Shown piece by piece: positions 40,933-50,273 of a stretch of DNA of 50,390 bases. This stretch comes from Bacteroidaceae bacterium (GTDB taxonomy: Bacteria; Bacteroidota; Bacteroidia; Bacteroidales; Bacteroidaceae), in contig JAGAAL010000041.1 in the NCBI GenBank assembly GCA_017615245.1, positions 1 through 50,390 on the forward strand, written 5' to 3'. A program made the translations under genes and the position numbers. The notes under the pieces were generated by a model. The model saw nothing but the letters and a program-made list of their open reading frames with translations. It was not told the origin of the DNA and ran no database searches. Every line of letters starts with the position of its first letter. Position 1 is the first letter of the stretch.

Positions 40933-43323
40933 TTACAAATCGCTGAAGTATTGTTTGTCTTCCTCGGGAGTGATGGCGAGCAGGCGGCGCAGGTCGTTGA
41001 GCACCGTGAGATGTCGGTCGGCGAATCGGGCGCGGAAAGCCTCAATGTTTTTCTCCCATTGTTTGTAACTGAGCTGCGGCCATCGCTCACAGTTGCGCTC
41101 CATTTCGGGGCGGATGGTGTTGACGAGGGCATCGAACACAGCGGTAGCGTTCTTGGGCGAGAAGGTCTTGTGCATGTGGAGCGAGAGGCGCTCCATGAAC
41201 AGCTTGCGGAACTCATCGTTGGCAAGCAGGCTGTTGATCATGCGGTTGTGCAGCCCTCCCTGCTGGGCATCGCTGCCGCAACGCAGGTAGTAGGAGGCTG
41301 TCGGCTTGTTGCCCACCCACGTGGCATCAAGGTCGTAGAACACGAAGTACCAACGGCCGTCGCAGTCGGCATCATCGGAGCGCACCTGACGGATATTTCC
41401 CACGTCGGTGTTGCCCGAATATATCTCGCCAAGCTTGAAGTCAATCAAGCCCTGCAAGTCGACACGCTCACGCACATAGTCGTAACACTCCTTCTTGGCC
41501 ATGTTGTGGCTGCGGATGTAGTTCGTCAGTTTCTTATACTCCGCCTTGCTCCCCTCCTCCAAGTACTGGCTCGAGGCAACGATGGTGATGGAATCCTCAG
41601 ACACGCCGAGCTTACGCGCCACGAAATGCTTGTCGATTTTCTCGCGGAGGAAGTACAGCCCGAAGTAGCCGCCGTTGATATACAGCGCCACGGGGCGGTA
41701 GGCCTGAATGAGCAAGGTGGGACAATGGGGAGCCATGAGGCTGGTAAAGAATTCGTCGCGCACCATGCAGCGGTTCCAGTCCTGCGAACCAGAGCGGAGC
41801 ACAAGGTCGTTCAGTTCCACAGGGTCGCCCGTTCCGAAGAAGTCGTAGGTGAAATGGGAATTGCCGTAGCAGTTCTTAAACTTGACAGTAAACGACTTTT
41901 TGGCCTCGTAGCGCGAGAATCCCCCGAAAATCTTGAGACCGCAATCGGTGCTGAGGTCGCCAAACTCTACATGCGCATTACGGGTCCACGGCTTCCAATA
42001 GTTCGCGCCCAGATGCGGCCATGCAGAAGTGTAGCCCGGACCGTCGGCGTAGATGCCGCGGTTATAGTCGTAGAGGTCCGCCTCGTCGATGGTGATGTTC
42101 ACCACCGGCAACGTATGCGGCTCGTCCATCATGAAGGTCTTCGTCGTCACAGCGCTACGCATCGTCAACGAATCGCCCTCGGCAAAGGCACGCACCACGG
42201 TGGTCTGACTAATCGTCAACGAGTCAGGGAAAACGTCGGATAGGGCCAACGGCTCGCTCCCATCGATGGTGTAGCGGACAACACGAGAGTCAGCAAAAGC
42301 GGAGATGACTTGTCGAGCATCATGAGAAGCGGTCTTTCCCCCTTGGGAAGATATGAGAGGAGCTTGGGCTATGTATCTGAAAGGATGGGCCTTGTTCTCC
42401 CCGCCCCGCGTAGCCGATGCAAAGAAGTAGAAGCCCTTGCCGTCGTTCGTGCGTCCCACCGACGTACCCATATATGTCGACTTGGCGCACACGCCGTCGA
42501 CGAACTTACCATTGCATGCCAGGACAACCGTCTCTGCATCGCCCAGCTTCAGGGTCACAACCATCATCTGGCCAGGTAACAATTGCTCTACAGCCACCTT
42601 CTTTGCCTTTGGGCTGACAACTAACTCCGTAACCTTCGTCAGTTTCTTCATATCTTTACCAAGTGAAAAGCCTGTCAGGTCAATTGTATCGTTCGACACG
42701 TTCTTCAGTTCCACCCAGCAGTCCTTTCGCTTCTCGGCGCGGCTGAATACCTCCCAGATGAGCAGCGGGCTGTTGCGAAGCTCGTCGATCTGCCGGCAAT
42801 AAGACTCATAGCCCTCGGCATCGTTCTCGAAGCCCGGACTTTGCCAGCGCGTCACCTCGTACGTACCATCATCACAGCGGGCGTATGCCTCGTCGGCTGC
42901 CAAGGCAGGGTACTCCACCTCCGACACTACATCTCCGTCAGGCGACAGAAGCTGAAGGCAGGCACCCTTCTTGGGGAGCTTCAAGAAGACGATTGCCATC
43001 TCCTCTCCCTGCTTCCATGTGATGGGGAACGTAGATACTTTGCCGTTGTTTTTCTTGACAGCGAGCATAAAGCCATCAATCGCTAACTGCTCACCGTTCG
43101 CCGCTAACCGTTTTATCTCCACCCATTCGGCAGGCTCACCGCTTTCGTCGCACAGACCTGTGCGGTTGTTCGCCATCACCTCGTTAATCACTAACAAGCT
43201 GTCGTACGCCTCCCCTCCGTGTCCGAAGCCAAACACCGTTCCCTTCCTCGTTTCGCCGCATGCCATGAGCATCAGCAAAGCGAGCAGGGATAGCAGCAGA
43301 TATTTCAAGTCGTTGAGTTTCAT
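40933..43323 (-). CDS. CotH-family lipoprotein with lamin-tail and chitobiase-like domains
   Basis: Starts MKLNDLKYLLLSLLALLMLM, AC (lipobox, Cys22). First come two lamin-tail-type domains (LVINEVMANNRTGLCDESGE, EVFSRAEKRKDCWVELKNVS). A chitobiase C-terminal-like segment (DSRVVRYTIDGSEPLALS) follows, then the CotH domain: DLVLRSGSQDWNRCMVRDEF, ALYINGGYFGLYFLREKID and DGRWYFVFYDLDATWVGN. CotH proteins are atypical kinases that phosphorylate spore-coat or surface proteins in other bacteria. The ATG at 43323 is preferred over one at 43377 because a terminator hairpin (43361-43391) and the -7 box (43328-43335) lie before it. At 42330-42363 the frame crosses a repeat-like sequence. Confidence 0.88.
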   Translation of the reverse strand: MKLNDLKYLLLSLLALLMLMACGETRKGTVFGFGHGGEAYDSLLVINEVMANNRTGLCDESGEPAEWVEIKRLAANGEQLAIDGFMLAVKKNNGKVSTFPITWKQGEEMAIVFLKLPKKGACLQLLSPDGDVVSEVEYPALAADEAYARCDDGTYEVTRWQSPGFENDAEGYESYCRQIDELRNSPLLIWEVFSRAEKRKDCWVELKNVSNDTIDLTGFSLGKDMKKLTKVTELVVSPKAKKVAVEQLLPGQMMVVTLKLGDAETVVLACNGKFVDGVCAKSTYMGTSVGRTNDGKGFYFFASATRGGENKAHPFRYIAQAPLISSQGGKTASHDARQVISAFADSRVVRYTIDGSEPLALSDVFPDSLTISQTTVVRAFAEGDSLTMRSAVTTKTFMMDEPHTLPVVNITIDEADLYDYNRGIYADGPGYTSAWPHLGANYWKPWTRNAHVEFGDLSTDCGLKIFGGFSRYEAKKSFTVKFKNCYGNSHFTYDFFGTGDPVELNDLVLRSGSQDWNRCMVRDEFFTSLMAPHCPTLLIQAYRPVALYINGGYFGLYFLREKIDKHFVARKLGVSEDSITIVASSQYLEEGSKAEYKKLTNYIRSHNMAKKECYDYVRERVDLQGLIDFKLGEIYSGNTDVGNIRQVRSDDADCDGRWYFVFYDLDATWVGNKPTASYYLRCGSDAQQGGLHNRMINSLLANDEFRKLFMERLSLHMHKTFSPKNATAVFDALVNTIRPEMERNCERWPQLSYKQWEKNIEAFRARFADRHLTVLNDLRRLLAITPEEDKQYFSDL
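42330..42363 (-). repeat. Palindromic repeat-like sequence inside the CotH gene
   Basis: On the coding strand TCTTCCCAAGGGGGAAAG is a hairpin of the same C/G-block style, encoding SSQGGK. It lies between two domain segments. Confidence 0.4.
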
Positions 43324-43327
43324 GGTG

Positions 43328-43335
43328 CAAAGATA
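43328..43335 (-). promoter_or_regulatory. -7 box TATCTTTG directly before the CotH gene
   Basis: On the minus strand TATCTTTG (43328-43335), then CACC and the start ATG (43323). Only four bases separate the box and the start codon, so a leaderless message is expected. Confidence 0.65.
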
Positions 43336-43353
43336 CAAAATAATGCATAACTG

Positions 43354-43391
43354 GAAAAGAAATAGGCAGGAAAACATCGTTCCTGCCTATT
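43354..43391 (-). terminator. Terminator of the barrel/XRE/membrane-protein operon
   Basis: AATAGGCAGGAA (43361-43372), 7-nt loop and TTCCTGCCTATT (43380-43391), a perfect 12-bp stem, followed on the minus strand by TCTTTTCC. Confidence 0.82.
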
Positions 43392-43410
43392 ATTTCTACA
43401 CGCTACCTCT

Positions 43411-46185
43411 CTAATCGAAGGCATTAATGCGATAGCGGAATGAGATGACGAACATAGATGTATCACCATACGTGCGGCTCTCGTTCCACATGGTTCCGTC
43501 CATCGTAGCATTAAACCCGTTGTAGGAATTGAGGATGTCGCGCCAGTTTACACCGACGGTTGCCAGTTTACGTTTCAGGAAGTGATACTCTGCTCGAAGT
43601 CCTAACACACATTCCGTCTTGTTGGCTGCAGCCATCTCATAGCCGAACGGTTTGTTGAAGTTGCATTCGACACCCAGTTCCAATCCGAATGGTGCTTCAT
43701 AACTGATGTCGGCCTCCGCATTGATTGCCTGACCTTTTGTAGCTGTGGTCAGATAGTCACTCTTGCTGTTATTCATTGAGTAACCTACTCCTCCTTGCAT
43801 CATCCAGTACTTATTGCCGTAGCTTCCCGATATGCCTGTGCTGAAGTTATGATGTTTCGTTGCACTCTTCCTTGCTTCGTTGTCAGTCGTGTTCTGCACA
43901 TACGACACCCCGTGGTTGAACGAATGTGTGGCATTCATGCTGAGGGTGAAGTCGTGGATAGGAATCGTGAAGAATACATACTCACGTGTATTCCAGTTGC
44001 CGTTGATGTTGGCTGGCGAAGTACGACGTGCTGTTGTCGCCTTGTCGAACACTGTGAGTGTAGTGATTTGATTGTCTGTGAATCCATACGAGAGTTGCAT
44101 ACGCATGAGCGACCTAAACGTATACTCAAGATTGAAATTATGGTTGAACGCATTCTTCAGGTTCGGATTACCCACGAAGATATTCATTGGGTCGCTATAG
44201 TTCGTCACGTTCGAGAGTTGCTCCACACCAGGCAAAACATTCGAACACGTATAACGAAATGTGTACTTATCTTTCTTCACATTGAGCGTGTAGTTAGCAT
44301 TGAATGAGAGTTGAACACCTTTGCTTTCGATATGCTCGTTTCGGCCATACTGATCGTTATCAATGGTCATCTTACGAGGTGATGCATTTGCCGACAAGTT
44401 CAGTCGTGACTTCTTGTCACTATAGAAATACGACAGTTCGAACGAGTGTGAGAAGTTACGGTTGCGCTTATCGTAGTGAAGGCTGTCCACCTGTGCGTAT
44501 GAACCGTCAGCCAGGATATCCTCATAGTTCTGTGTGCTGGTGTTGCTGTCGAAACTCACACCATAGCCGATTGTCAAGAATGAGTTTACACGCGTGTCAT
44601 CATCATCATCACCCATGAAACCATATCTTCCTCCACCTCCTACTCTATGGCTGTAGCGCAGCATGATGTTATGCGAGTTGTTACGGTTCGGCAATAAGAT
44701 GCGGTGGTTTACGTCGCGAATACTGTCCAATTGCACGAATCGGCTGTACGACTTGTTGTACGATGTGTTCTTGCCGTCAGAGTGGTTGTACGAGTAGTCG
44801 AGACTCAGTTCGTTTTTGTGATCCTCGTCGAACGCATAGTTCAAGCTGAAGTTACTGCTCAGCGACTTGTTCTCACCATTCGAGGTATTAATCTGACGTG
44901 TGGTGCTCTGAAGGCCCTCACCTTCGTACGAGACGGAGTCAATTGACTCGCTGTAGCTGTCGTTGTCCGTCTTGTCCATATTGACATTCGCGTTGAAGTA
45001 CATCTTTTCGTTGATGCGACCATATCCGTTGATGCCCCCACTCCAGTTCTTGCTTTTGCTGCTGTTGAACGACTCGTTCATCGAGTTCTGTGTATATTCA
45101 GGCAAGAACTCCTTCGTGTAGCTATCGTTCTTCGTCTCGTTGCGGTTATAACTGTGGTTTAAATTTCCACCAACCGACCCCTTGTCGTTGAAGTTATAAT
45201 TAGCATACATGTTGCCGAATGTTCTCACCGTCTTCATCTGATAGGTACCATAGTCAGGAATGTCCTGCGTAGTGAAGTTGCCGTTCAACTCCAATCCTTT
45301 CTGTCTCCACAGACTCATACTGCCGCCAAATCCATAGTGGTTGAACTTCTCAGTAGTCGATGCAAACAGTTCTCCGAATATCGTACCCGACATCGGCTCC
45401 TTCGTCTCCATATCCATCACCATGTGCTTCTCGCTCTTCACATCGAGCGTATCTTTCAGTTCCTCATAGATACGCAGGCTCTTCAGTTTCTCGTGAGGCA
45501 TGTTGTTGAGCGCTATACTCATATCGTGTTTGAAGAATGAGTCACCGTTGAGCTTGATTTCCTCGATGTCCTTATCCATATAGGTCATCTTACCGTTTTC
45601 GTACTTCAATCCTGGCAAACGACGCACAAGGTCGAGCAATACACTACCCGACGGCATTTCGTACGCATCCGCATTGAAGATGACCGTATCGCCACGCTGA
45701 TACATTCGCTTCAATTCAGCTACCACCTGCGCCTCAGCAATCGTCATCGGTTTGCTTTCCAAAACAACAGAGTCAATCTTGATGTTGTACTTATCCACGC
45801 CGTTCTCCTTCGTCTTCTCAGGCGAATAGATTTTCTCGAACGTATCCATACCCACGTATGTAATCGTTACCTTCACACGCGTGTCTTTCAGACGCTCACG
45901 CAAACCCAACCACACATCAAACCTGCCGTCTTTCCACACCGACTGACCATCCATCTTCGTCGTGTCACCCAGACACACCACCTTCACGTTCGCACCCTGC
46001 AGCGGATAAGGCTTCGGCTCAAACTCGTCCGAACCATACACTTTACCTGTTACCTCGTACATCTGCTTATAAGCAGTACGCATATACGCATTCAACTCAG
46101 GCGAATCCCACTGAGCATACAGATTCATACACATTGCAACAACTGCAACCAAACTCAATACACGCTTCATATTAATCATTCTCAT
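43411..46185 (-). CDS. Outer membrane beta-barrel protein with N-terminal regulatory-like domain
   Basis: The 924 residues have a signal peptide (MKRVLSLVAVVAMCMNLYAQ), then a beta domain (about 40-140). A plug-like segment follows with SGSVLLDLVRRLPGLKYENG and LNNMPHEKLKSLRIYEELKD. A long barrel rich in Asn, Ser and Tyr ends in the terminal strand MFVISFRYRINAFD. It resembles the OMP_b-brl_3 / TonB-receptor-like family of Bacteroidetes without a clear TonB box. Whether it transports or only binds is open. The start may be M6 (46170), 1 nt after the XRE stop codon, or M1 (46185) with a 14-nt overlap; both mean translational coupling. Its operon partners are an XRE regulator and a small membrane protein. 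Confidence 0.85.
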   Translation of the reverse strand: MRMINMKRVLSLVAVVAMCMNLYAQWDSPELNAYMRTAYKQMYEVTGKVYGSDEFEPKPYPLQGANVKVVCLGDTTKMDGQSVWKDGRFDVWLGLRERLKDTRVKVTITYVGMDTFEKIYSPEKTKENGVDKYNIKIDSVVLESKPMTIAEAQVVAELKRMYQRGDTVIFNADAYEMPSGSVLLDLVRRLPGLKYENGKMTYMDKDIEEIKLNGDSFFKHDMSIALNNMPHEKLKSLRIYEELKDTLDVKSEKHMVMDMETKEPMSGTIFGELFASTTEKFNHYGFGGSMSLWRQKGLELNGNFTTQDIPDYGTYQMKTVRTFGNMYANYNFNDKGSVGGNLNHSYNRNETKNDSYTKEFLPEYTQNSMNESFNSSKSKNWSGGINGYGRINEKMYFNANVNMDKTDNDSYSESIDSVSYEGEGLQSTTRQINTSNGENKSLSSNFSLNYAFDEDHKNELSLDYSYNHSDGKNTSYNKSYSRFVQLDSIRDVNHRILLPNRNNSHNIMLRYSHRVGGGGRYGFMGDDDDDTRVNSFLTIGYGVSFDSNTSTQNYEDILADGSYAQVDSLHYDKRNRNFSHSFELSYFYSDKKSRLNLSANASPRKMTIDNDQYGRNEHIESKGVQLSFNANYTLNVKKDKYTFRYTCSNVLPGVEQLSNVTNYSDPMNIFVGNPNLKNAFNHNFNLEYTFRSLMRMQLSYGFTDNQITTLTVFDKATTARRTSPANINGNWNTREYVFFTIPIHDFTLSMNATHSFNHGVSYVQNTTDNEARKSATKHHNFSTGISGSYGNKYWMMQGGVGYSMNNSKSDYLTTATKGQAINAEADISYEAPFGLELGVECNFNKPFGYEMAAANKTECVLGLRAEYHFLKRKLATVGVNWRDILNSYNGFNATMDGTMWNESRTYGDTSMFVISFRYRINAFD

Positions 46186-46372
46186 CCAACTGAAATATTT
46201 CTTCTACCGGTTTACTAAACACACGGGCAAGTTTCAGCGACAGGGTCGTCGAAGGCACATAGTTGCCCTTCTCTATCGCATTGATTGTCTGGCGACTCAC
46301 CCCTACCAGTTCCGCCAGCTGCTGTTGCGTGAAATCCATAATGGCACGCTCCACCTTCAATCTATTCTTCAT
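46172..46372 (-). CDS. XRE-family helix-turn-helix regulator, 66 residues
   Basis: Small cytoplasmic DNA-binding protein. The Cro/C1-type HTH reads FTQQQLAELVGVSRQTINAI (about residues 14-33), with the family ending YVPSTTLSLKLARVFSKPVEEIFQ. Such 65- to 70-residue regulators usually pair with a membrane protein encoded next to them, as here (11-nt overlap with the gene before, 46362-46838). It overlaps the start of the barrel gene after it. It may regulate its own operon. No operator palindrome is obvious near the promoter. Confidence 0.93.
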   Translation of the reverse strand: MKNRLKVERAIMDFTQQQLAELVGVSRQTINAIEKGNYVPSTTLSLKLARVFSKPVEEIFQLDEND

Positions 46373-46838
46373 TGTTCCTGCGGAATTTATAGAGTGCCCA
46401 ATTATACTTTATAATAAAGAACAAGAAAGTAGAGAACGGATAGACCGCCATACAAATCAGGTACGACCCTCCATATATAAATAAGGTGGTGAGCAACACC
46501 AGTACCATGTTCACCATTAGCGCCCATACCAACGACTGCACACGGATGTGAGCAATGAACTCATCCTCCACCTTCTCACGAGAGAAAGCCACGAACACAC
46601 AACCCACACACATCAGCGTCATCACAACCTCAAACCATCCTGCATTCGCACTCTGAATGCCGAAATGAAACTTCTCAGGGTCAGCCTCCATTCCAGGAGT
46701 CAGACTCAACATCGGAATGCAGATGAAATCAGCCACAGGTTCCCATATCCAACAAGCCACATAATAGACCAAGGCTATCGCCAACAAAGCATAACCTATT
46801 TTCCGAAATACCGGAGAAAACAAATAATTCTTTACCAT
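46362..46838 (-). CDS. Small integral membrane protein (partner of XRE regulator)
   Basis: Four hydrophobic segments over 158 residues: IGYALLAIALVYYVACWIW, FEVVMTLMCVGCVFVAF, VWALMVNMVLVLLTTLFIYG and MAVYPFSTFLFFIIKYNW, with a charged segment SREKVEDEFIAHIRVQS between the second and third. No known domain is recognised. The arrangement with a short XRE regulator is like the DUF2178/YgzD-type pairs of other bacteria, but this is from context only. The start at 46838 is chosen because the longer form would start (TTG, 46868) inside the -7 box of the promoter. Confidence 0.78.
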   Translation of the reverse strand: MVKNYLFSPVFRKIGYALLAIALVYYVACWIWEPVADFICIPMLSLTPGMEADPEKFHFGIQSANAGWFEVVMTLMCVGCVFVAFSREKVEDEFIAHIRVQSLVWALMVNMVLVLLTTLFIYGGSYLICMAVYPFSTFLFFIIKYNWALYKFRRNNEE

Positions 46839-46865
46839 AGTTTCATGCGTTTTGTAATTCGAGTG

Positions 46866-46896
46866 CAAAGGTAAAGCAAATTTTTCATAATGTCAA
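46866..46896 (-). promoter_or_regulatory. Promoter of the membrane protein/XRE/barrel operon
   Basis: Minus strand TTG (46894-46896), exactly 20 bp, TACCTTTG (46866-46873). Full consensus. Confidence 0.85.
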
Positions 46897-46984
46897 GCAT
46901 CTTTGACAAAAAGTTATGCAAACTTAACTATATTTAACTATTTCATACACAAAAAAGACTAATTAAAGCATAAAATGTAGCCTC

Positions 46985-49966
46985 CTATTCATTCACCAAG
47001 AACTGCCCGTATTTCGTAATTCCTTCAGCTGACACATCGATTATGTTGCATACGGAGTTGTTGTAGAACTCGATGGAGGCCTGACCGAAGTTGTCTGTCG
47101 TGACGTTCGGATTCCAGTAGAGAGTGCGACGATAGTCCTTTATCTCTGGAAGTTTGGCTTTGCTGTAATCGGGATTATAGTACTCTACAGGCTTGGTGAA
47201 ACCTTGGAAATTGTACTCACGACCCACGGTGATGCGTGTCTTGTCGTCAGGGAAGGCGATGAGGTTGATGTAAGACTCTACGCCTCCACTTAGTGCCTTT
47301 GTCAGTCTTTCTCTCATTGACTTTGGCATTTCGTCTGCTCCTGCCGGAGGAATGACTCCTCCCTCTACTCCTCTATCTTGATGATAGTGCTCAAATGGAG
47401 TGGGTCGTCGAGGAGCATCACTCACAATCCAGATTCTATCAAGTATCGGCAGGTGTTCAATCGTGGTGATACGACCATTGAAGTCATTTATATTCCAGTT
47501 GATGCCAAACACCTGGGCTTCCTGATTATTCGCCGTATTCTCATATCTCAGTTTCACGTAATCCATGATAAGATAGAGATAGCTGACATCCTTGAATGCG
47601 TTATATTCTCCTTCTTCTCCAGCAACCTCTATGTAGTCTCTCCAATCAAAATAAAAAGTCTTGCCATCCATTAGCTGAATCTGCGGATAGTGGCCCTGAT
47701 CCCACAGTTCGTTCAGGAATTCCATGAAATCAATCTGCGCTACGGGCTTGTCTTTCTGCAGCTTTGCATGAGGACGTTTCTTGGACTTGATGTTCACCTG
47801 CGGAATCCATTCCGAGGCATAGATGTCCTCCTGATAGTCCTCCCAAGTGAGTTTCTTGTCTTTGACGATATCGGGCTGATAGGTTTCGTACCAGCTGTAT
47901 GCCTTGAGCGACTGTGGGTAGAACGTCTGTTTCCTTACAAATATCTTCGGGTCATGGCCCTGAACACTATCCGTTTTCACTTTATCCCCCTTGGCATATT
48001 GTGCCCTCAATGCCAGCTTTACATTCCCATAGAAAGGCTCGTAGGCTATCTGGAAATGACCTGCCGTATCTGCTTCCACGACTCCGTTAAACAGGTAGGT
48101 GTCGCCTTCCTTCAAATCATCGTTCAGGTTGAGCATCGAACAGGCGATGCGGATAGGCCGTTTCTCTTTTTTGAATAACTCCGTCAATGAAGTTCTGAGC
48201 GGAAGCGCATCACCATAGATGACCATCTTCTGTTCGGGAAGATAATCAAGCTGGAAATACTCAGGATAGTCGATGTATCGCCAGTCATAGCGTCGCCAAC
48301 CCTGCACCAGCATCAGCACATCGAGTGCCTGGCGGTGTTTCTCGTCATCTGCCTCGAAGTAATAGTCGGGATTCTCCACAAAGCCTTTCAGGTCGGATTC
48401 CAGCAGCAAGTTGGTCATGATGTTGCCTGTAGCAAACGACGGGTCGAGTTGGGCTTCGTCACGTACTGAGACAGAAAAGGTCTGGAACTTCAATGCATGT
48501 CCTTTTGCATCAGTAGCAAGCAGGTTCAGCTTTATCTTCTCCAAGGGTTGATAGGGACGGTTCGCTATGCCTGCCACCATCACCTTGGCTTTCGATTCAT
48601 AGGTTTTGTTGACAAAGAACAGACGGTCGGCATATACATTGCCCAAGGAATCTGTCACTACGACCTGATTCACACCTTCATCCAAGTCTTCAAGGGGGAT
48701 GGCAACCCCTCTCTTATCTCCCCCAAGGGGAGAAGATATTGTCCTTTTACCTCTGCAATAAATGTTCAAGGTCAGGCTCCGAGGCAGTCGGAACGTTTGT
48801 GCCACATCTATATACACTCCTTCCTCGTCCTGCTCCAACCAAAGACGTACACCCTCACGCTCTGCATCAGGCAGGTCGAAGGTGAATTTCTTGTCGGCAA
48901 ACTCAAAACGCACCTTGTACTTCTTGCCATGAAGCGGGGTCAGGACAAACATGCCTCTTCCTGCATGAATCGGACGAACGGAATCAATCGGCTCGCCGTC
49001 CTCGAGCAGTACGCCACTTACATTGAGACGTTCCAGCTGTTGGTTCATCGCTTCCCAAGCCACACGGCATTGCTGACCTTCCAGCATGTAGCCGCCTTCG
49101 GGGTAGAACCTGACATCGAACGCTGGTGTTTTCCAATCCACGCGATAGTCGCCCGCTGTAATCTTGGTCGGCATGATTTTCTGCATGTAATTGGATGCCG
49201 TATCAGGACAGCTATAGACAGGCAGGACGCGCGAAAACAGGTAATGATAGTCACGATACCTCTTCTGCATCCCATGAGGATCGAGCGAAATACCCAATTT
49301 GTGTTCGTCGTCCTCGGCTTGCAATATCTGGTGTGTAGCAGCCAGTCGGTCTTTCAATGGTTGCTCTGAAAGATGAAGGGTGTGATAGCCGCTCGCTTTG
49401 ATAATATCTGCATACTTCACATTGTCGGTATGATTCATTAGCCAGTCAGACAATGCATCGGCATAATCTCCACTGTACTGACTACCATTGATGCTCTTCG
49501 CCCCCCAACCATAATCCACACTTGATCTAAGGTCATACCAGGGTTTCACATAATCATACCCGAAATTCAGCATCCATTTCGTATAGGCACGCACTTCATA
49601 GAAACCGGCAAAGGTGGTATCGCAGATAGCAAAACACCCATCAGCCTGCCCCAATTTGTTGATTTCCAGTTGCTGACGCTCCATCAGGTAGCCCTGCTCG
49701 TTCAGCAGCTCCACATACAGAATACGGCTCAGCGGTTCAGGGCTGTTATCGTCTGCAAGTACCACGTATGCCTTGTACCAGATGGTATCACCCAGAAAGT
49801 AGCAATTGTTGTCGAAGTGCAGGTACACCTTTTCCTGTACTGGCAACACGCTCTTCGGCTTGTTGTCAGGTACGGATTCGACAAGCTCACTGTGTACGGA
49901 AGCAAAGGCGACTGCTGTCAGCAACCAACCAATTATTCCGAATAATAATAAGTACTTTTTTCCCAT
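46985..49966 (-). CDS. MG2-domain (alpha-2-macroglobulin-like) outer-envelope protein
   Basis: A 993-residue exported protein: signal peptide MGKKYLLLFGIIGWLLTAVA. Near the N-terminus, EKVYLHFDNNCYFLGDTIWY is the MG2-type domain opening seen in Bacteroidetes alpha-2-macroglobulin-like proteins. More beta-sandwich domains follow (FDVRFYPEGGYMLEG, VNQVVVTDSLGNVYADRLFF, KFQTFSVSVRDEAQLDP). No thioester CxEQ motif is present, so it is not a trapping macroglobulin. The C-terminal part (RTLYWNPNVTTDNFGQASIE) is like the last domain of that family. Residues 411-424 (ISSPLGGDKRGVAI) look like an in-frame palindromic repeat. The role in the envelope is unknown. Confidence 0.8.
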   Translation of the reverse strand: MGKKYLLLFGIIGWLLTAVAFASVHSELVESVPDNKPKSVLPVQEKVYLHFDNNCYFLGDTIWYKAYVVLADDNSPEPLSRILYVELLNEQGYLMERQQLEINKLGQADGCFAICDTTFAGFYEVRAYTKWMLNFGYDYVKPWYDLRSSVDYGWGAKSINGSQYSGDYADALSDWLMNHTDNVKYADIIKASGYHTLHLSEQPLKDRLAATHQILQAEDDEHKLGISLDPHGMQKRYRDYHYLFSRVLPVYSCPDTASNYMQKIMPTKITAGDYRVDWKTPAFDVRFYPEGGYMLEGQQCRVAWEAMNQQLERLNVSGVLLEDGEPIDSVRPIHAGRGMFVLTPLHGKKYKVRFEFADKKFTFDLPDAEREGVRLWLEQDEEGVYIDVAQTFRLPRSLTLNIYCRGKRTISSPLGGDKRGVAIPLEDLDEGVNQVVVTDSLGNVYADRLFFVNKTYESKAKVMVAGIANRPYQPLEKIKLNLLATDAKGHALKFQTFSVSVRDEAQLDPSFATGNIMTNLLLESDLKGFVENPDYYFEADDEKHRQALDVLMLVQGWRRYDWRYIDYPEYFQLDYLPEQKMVIYGDALPLRTSLTELFKKEKRPIRIACSMLNLNDDLKEGDTYLFNGVVEADTAGHFQIAYEPFYGNVKLALRAQYAKGDKVKTDSVQGHDPKIFVRKQTFYPQSLKAYSWYETYQPDIVKDKKLTWEDYQEDIYASEWIPQVNIKSKKRPHAKLQKDKPVAQIDFMEFLNELWDQGHYPQIQLMDGKTFYFDWRDYIEVAGEEGEYNAFKDVSYLYLIMDYVKLRYENTANNQEAQVFGINWNINDFNGRITTIEHLPILDRIWIVSDAPRRPTPFEHYHQDRGVEGGVIPPAGADEMPKSMRERLTKALSGGVESYINLIAFPDDKTRITVGREYNFQGFTKPVEYYNPDYSKAKLPEIKDYRRTLYWNPNVTTDNFGQASIEFYNNSVCNIIDVSAEGITKYGQFLVNE
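48695..48736 (-). repeat. Palindromic repeat inside the MG2-protein coding sequence
   Basis: On the coding strand CTTCTCCCCTTGGGGGAGAT is a hairpin (CTCCCC-TT-GGGGGAG-type) followed by AGAGAGGGGTTGCCATCCCC. This is the style of the intergenic C/G-block repeats, kept in frame. Confidence 0.6.
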
Positions 49967-50019
49967 ACGTTCGTTCCTCCTCTTTTATATATAACGCACA
50001 AAGTGCGAAAAGTCAAGTG

Positions 50020-50049
50020 CAAAGATACACTTTTTTTCACAGAAACCAA
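50020..50049 (-). promoter_or_regulatory. Promoter of the MG2-protein gene
   Basis: Minus strand TTG (50047-50049), 19 bp, TATCTTTG (50020-50027). A purine-rich GAGGAGGAACG follows 10 nt before the start codon at 49966, a rather good ribosome site for this group. Confidence 0.82.
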
Positions 50050-50150
50050 AATAACCTTCACTTTTTGCCATAAGGTAAATACTGCTATTGAGATTTAAAA
50101 GCGACCTGTCACTATGACCGGAGCGAAGCAGGGGTACTTCTGGCTAAGCA

Positions 50151-50273
50151 CATATGTGAAACACCTTTCCGCATGTTTCTTAACCTTTCTTTAACCCAGT
50201 ATTAACCCTGAATTAACCCTGAATTGCTCCTTCGGTTTTTCGCCCCCTCAAAAGCACTACAAAGGTACGAAAT
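50151..50273 (-). repeat. 123-bp structured element, copy 2
   Basis: Ungapped match to 24251-24373 (offset exactly 25900). Here the internal part (50180-50223) is four 11-bp units of the type TTAACCCTGAA, more uniform than in copy 1. The hairpin is GAAACA/TGTTTC (50158-50179). A -7 box TACCTTTG (minus, 50260-50267) is kept, but without a -33 TTG. Confidence 0.85.

Noticed and set aside
40855-42243. Plus-strand frame of 462 codons opposite the CotH gene
   Set aside because: Mirror of the CotH/lamin-tail gene, whose sense protein has clear domains; long antisense frames are common in this codon use.
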